From NCBI GenBank assembly GCA_031429355.1, contig JANOZM010000014.1:310001-374000 (forward strand): a stretch of DNA of 64,000 bases, read 5' to 3'. Position numbers and translations under genes: made by a program. This DNA is from JANOZM01 sp031429355 (GTDB taxonomy: Bacteria; Pseudomonadota; Gammaproteobacteria; Burkholderiales; Burkholderiaceae_E). Under the pieces are notes generated by a model, which was not told the DNA's origin, ran no database searches, and saw nothing but the letters and a program-made list of their open reading frames with translations. Shown piece by piece: positions 61,858 through 64,000 of the stretch; the first letter of the stretch is position 1; each line of letters opens with the position of its first letter.

Positions 61858-63027
61858 TTAAACCGCAAGCGTAGAGCTTTTGCGTACAACCAAGTGCACC
61901 GGCAAAGTGATCGGACCAGGGTGCTTTGATCCAAATTGTTGCAGCAATGCTTGCACCAAGGCAACGCCCGCCTCTGCCACGGGTTGATGTACTGACGACA
62001 ATGGCGGATTACCGTACATTGCGACAGCGGTATCGTCGTACCCAACAACAGAAACATCAACAGGCACCGAGCGGCCAGACTCTTCTACCGCACGAATAGC
62101 CTGCAATGCGAGAACGTCGCTACAAGCAACCACACCATCAAAAACAACCCCGTTCTGGCAAAGCCGCGTCATTGCCGAATAACCCGCTGGCGCATCGAAG
62201 GGCACGGCAATTTCCAGTTGCTTCAAACTTCGGATACGGGCCTCAGCATGCGCTAGGTCATACCCTTGTTTACGCATGAATACTTCTGGCAAACTGGGGT
62301 CGCCTAGAAAAACTAAGCGTTTACGGCCTTGTTTTAGTAAATGCTGCGTAGCAAGGCGACCACCCAATTGGTTATTGCCGCCCACCGTACAGTAAGCCTG
62401 TTGGGGTAATTCCGCTCCCCAAACAACCATCGGAATGCGGCGCGCCGCTAGGGTGTTTAGTTGATCGTGATGACGCCACTGCCCGATAACGATTAAGCCA
62501 ACCGCTTTTCCCGCATCCACAGCATCAGCCGCCCGATACAAGTGATCAGCATCGACACGCGAGAGCAGCATGTCGTAACCCTGAGCAGTCAACGCATCGG
62601 CTAAGCTACCAACAATCGAAAGAAAAAACGGGTCAGAAATTTGCTGATGGGCACCCGAATCGAAAGGTACAACCACAGCAATCGTGTTGTTACGCTGTAG
62701 CCGTAAATTGCGAGCACCTAAATTAATCGAATAATTTAGATCTTCAGCCAGCTGCTTAATACGACTACGCGTTTCTTCGTTTATCAACGGGCTGGCACTT
62801 AAGGCACGCGAAACCGTTGATACCGACACCCCTGCTAACCGCGCAATATCAGCCATTTGCAATCGGCTTGACGGGAGCTCGACGGCAGAGCTTCTGCTTT
62901 GGCTGATGCCCGAACTTCGCAAAGCTTTCGCTAATACTGGGGCATCGCTCGCTATACGACGACCTTTAGTGCCGTTGATAATTGAACGTTTTCCTGGAAG
63001 TTGCGCGACTGTTTTCTTTGCGGGCAT
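61858..63027 (-). CDS. LacI-family transcriptional regulator of sucrose use
   Basis: I use ATG 63027 (389 residues); a TTG at 63078 is an alternative. The LacI helix-turn-helix MADIARLAGVSVSTVSRALS begins at residue 58, after an unusual Arg/Lys/Ser-rich extension; in most LacI proteins it begins near residue 5. The effector domain (NTIAVVVPFDSG, GLIVIGQWRH, VSVVGYDDTAVAMYGNPPLS, SSVHQPVAEAG) has the periplasmic-binding fold. It probably represses the receptor/carrier/phosphorylase operon until sucrose or a product binds, as SuxR does in Xanthomonas. An internal start at the HTH Met would give a normal-length protein, but no ribosome site supports it. Confidence 0.88.
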   Translation of the reverse strand: MPAKKTVAQLPGKRSIINGTKGRRIASDAPVLAKALRSSGISQSRSSAVELPSSRLQMADIARLAGVSVSTVSRALSASPLINEETRSRIKQLAEDLNYSINLGARNLRLQRNNTIAVVVPFDSGAHQQISDPFFLSIVGSLADALTAQGYDMLLSRVDADHLYRAADAVDAGKAVGLIVIGQWRHHDQLNTLAARRIPMVVWGAELPQQAYCTVGGNNQLGGRLATQHLLKQGRKRLVFLGDPSLPEVFMRKQGYDLAHAEARIRSLKQLEIAVPFDAPAGYSAMTRLCQNGVVFDGVVACSDVLALQAIRAVEESGRSVPVDVSVVGYDDTAVAMYGNPPLSSVHQPVAEAGVALVQALLQQFGSKHPGPITLPVHLVVRKSSTLAV

Positions 63028-63143
63028 GCTGTCTTCAACATATTTTTGTGTAAGTACAGGATACCTTGTTGGCGTCAAAATTCTAAGCCGTTAACCATCC
63101 GAACCAACTAGCAATAAAAAAACGGGCTGCGTAACGCCTCAAT

Positions 63144-63446
63144 TTAGTGTTGTCCAAACAACCATACCAGCGGGCTTTTCAGCTTGGTTTCTCGCACAGA
63201 TGACGGGCCCTTTGTTAGCGCTGGCACGTTGCACCAATCCATTTCGAGTTGCTCGCAGATACTTCGGATGACGGGACTCAACGTTTCGTCATCCGCGAGT
63301 ATCGCTAAATGTTTTAGCAGTATGTTCTTTAGATTTTCATTTGGCTTGCTGCGCGCATAGCTGGAAAACAAGAACAAGGTTGAAGCTAAAACAATATCGC
63401 TTTGATGTTTCGGATCCGCGGGTTCAGGGCTTAAACTTTTTAACAT
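63144..63446 (-). CDS. 100-residue protein of unknown function
   Basis: The frame starts 6 nt after the stop of the TIGR03118-like gene on the same strand, and AAGGAGTAAACCGCT gives it a good ribosome site. The product has no signal peptide, a helical middle (NLKNILLKHLAILADDETLSP-like) and two cysteines (residues 64 and 72). I recognise no family. Close spacing suggests co-transcription with the upstream gene. Confidence 0.55.
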   Translation of the reverse strand: MLKSLSPEPADPKHQSDIVLASTLFLFSSYARSKPNENLKNILLKHLAILADDETLSPVIRSICEQLEMDWCNVPALTKGPSSVRETKLKSPLVWLFGQH

Positions 63447-63452
63447 AGCGGT

Positions 63453-64000
63453 TTACTCCTTAAAATTATTGCGCCGCTTAACTCGAAAAAACCCCAAAAG
63501 GCCTAACGCAAATAATCCAAGCGTGCCTGGCAACGGCACTTGCGATGGTGCCTGTGATTGCGCTAAGTACCCAAACAGCCCAGCCGTTTCGTCCTCAGGT
63601 CCCGCTGCAAAATAAAGCCGATCCGCCTGACCTAACGATGCGCCATTACCAAACTGCAAACCCCATATTCCTTCGACGGCAATGACTTCGCTTTGGCTAT
63701 TGCGTAAATAGTCGTTTGCAGCGCAAGTCGCTAGGTTCAATCGCGCAATCGAGCCGTCGCCAAAGTTGCTGACCAACAAACTATCTGAACCCGCACCGGC
63801 CCACTGCCCCGAAGCAATTGCCAGCCCCCAAGGAGCGTTAAGCAAGCCGCCACCATCGCAAACGCGTAACAATTGCCCCGAGGTACTAAATTCCGCTAAC
63901 CGCCCTTTTCCTGGCCCAGCATCTTCTTCACCGGCGTAAATTTTGCTGGGATCCGTTTCGTCTGGTTTGCTTTGTGCATAAGTGACCCACACGCTTTCGC
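63453..64000 (-). CDS. TIGR03118-family protein, C-terminal part (partial)
   Basis: The frame is open to the right edge, so the start lies outside the window. The visible ~182 residues have the TIGR03118 pattern: VWVTYAQ, GKGRLAEFSTSGQLLRV, LNAPWGLAIA, LLVSNFGDGSIARL, IWGLQFGNG, LYFAAGPEDETAGLFGYL. The C-terminus has a PEP-CTERM-like sorting tail (VPLPGTLGLFALGLLGFFRV followed by basic KRRNN), here with VPLPG in place of VPEP. PEP-CTERM proteins are exported and anchored or released by an exosortase. The first part is probably a beta-propeller. Confidence 0.8.
   Translation of the reverse strand, partial: ESVWVTYAQSKPDETDPSKIYAGEEDAGPGKGRLAEFSTSGQLLRVCDGGGLLNAPWGLAIASGQWAGAGSDSLLVSNFGDGSIARLNLATCAANDYLRNSQSEVIAVEGIWGLQFGNGASLGQADRLYFAAGPEDETAGLFGYLAQSQAPSQVPLPGTLGLFALGLLGFFRVKRRNNFKE

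Noticed and set aside
1..64000. CRISPR arrays, tRNA, rRNA, insertion sequences, prophage genes
   Set aside because: No regularly spaced repeats, transposase or integrase motifs or tRNA-like cloverleaf were seen when reading through both strands.

Overview
The window reads as a chromosomal segment of a Gram-negative, heterotrophic proteobacterium of moderate GC. The order acyl-CoA dehydrogenase / DUF2147 / FadN-type dehydrogenase / thiolase / crotonase, the DenD-type dehydrogenase, the DUF898-M48 pair, the TonB receptor and the PEP-CTERM-like protein together suggest Betaproteobacteria, perhaps Burkholderiales. This is an inference from gene content, not a marker-gene call. I saw no rRNA, tRNA, insertion sequence, prophage or CRISPR array.

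Layout. 1-2.9 kb: the end of an unknown gene, then an M23-like protein without a signal peptide overlapping a HlyD-type membrane-fusion protein (a type I secretion candidate). 3.0-10.5 kb: a fatty-acid beta-oxidation cluster on the minus strand (TetR, acyl-CoA dehydrogenase, DUF2147, terminator, FadN-like, thiolase, crotonase). 10.7-14.0 kb: an HpaI-type aldolase, a secreted unknown, a small operon around an ECF-like sigma factor, and a 48-residue Cys-rich protein closed by a perfect hairpin. 14.1-30.1 kb: mostly housekeeping or metabolic genes: RbgA/YlqF GTPase, DEAD-box helicase, DUF898 + M48 pair, DUF4143 ATPase with a strong palindrome, MFS carrier, several hydrolases, R. etli-type asparaginase, DUF429, and an SDR / split YeeE-YedE / TRIC-channel operon.

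30.1-50.6 kb is a large alpha-glucan locus. Six genes run leftward (glgP, glgB, glgX, malQ, alpha-amylase, pullulanase) and five run rightward (malK, malE, malF, malG and a two-module GH13 amylase), diverging from a 190-bp region with repeated palindromes. Secreted or periplasmic amylases would cut starch-like glucans, MalEFGK would import maltodextrins, and MalQ, GlgP, GlgX and GlgB would interconvert them with glycogen and glucose-1-phosphate. No glgA or glgC lies in the window.

50.6-56.2 kb: DenD-like dehydrogenase, a fasciclin-like protein that lacks the middle of the domain, a 365-bp non-genic stretch with a 24-codon ORF behind an extreme Shine-Dalgarno and a strong terminator, a VOC protein, a diguanylate cyclase, signal peptidase I and a LON-domain protein. 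56.4-63.0 kb: a sucrose locus on the minus strand (LacI regulator, TonB receptor, MFS sugar carrier, sucrose phosphorylase) with two LacI-type operators in front of the receptor. It resembles the Xanthomonas sux arrangement but ends in a phosphorylase, so it should deliver glucose-1-phosphate, the same intermediate made by GlgP. The right edge carries a 100-residue unknown and a truncated TIGR03118/PEP-CTERM-like protein.
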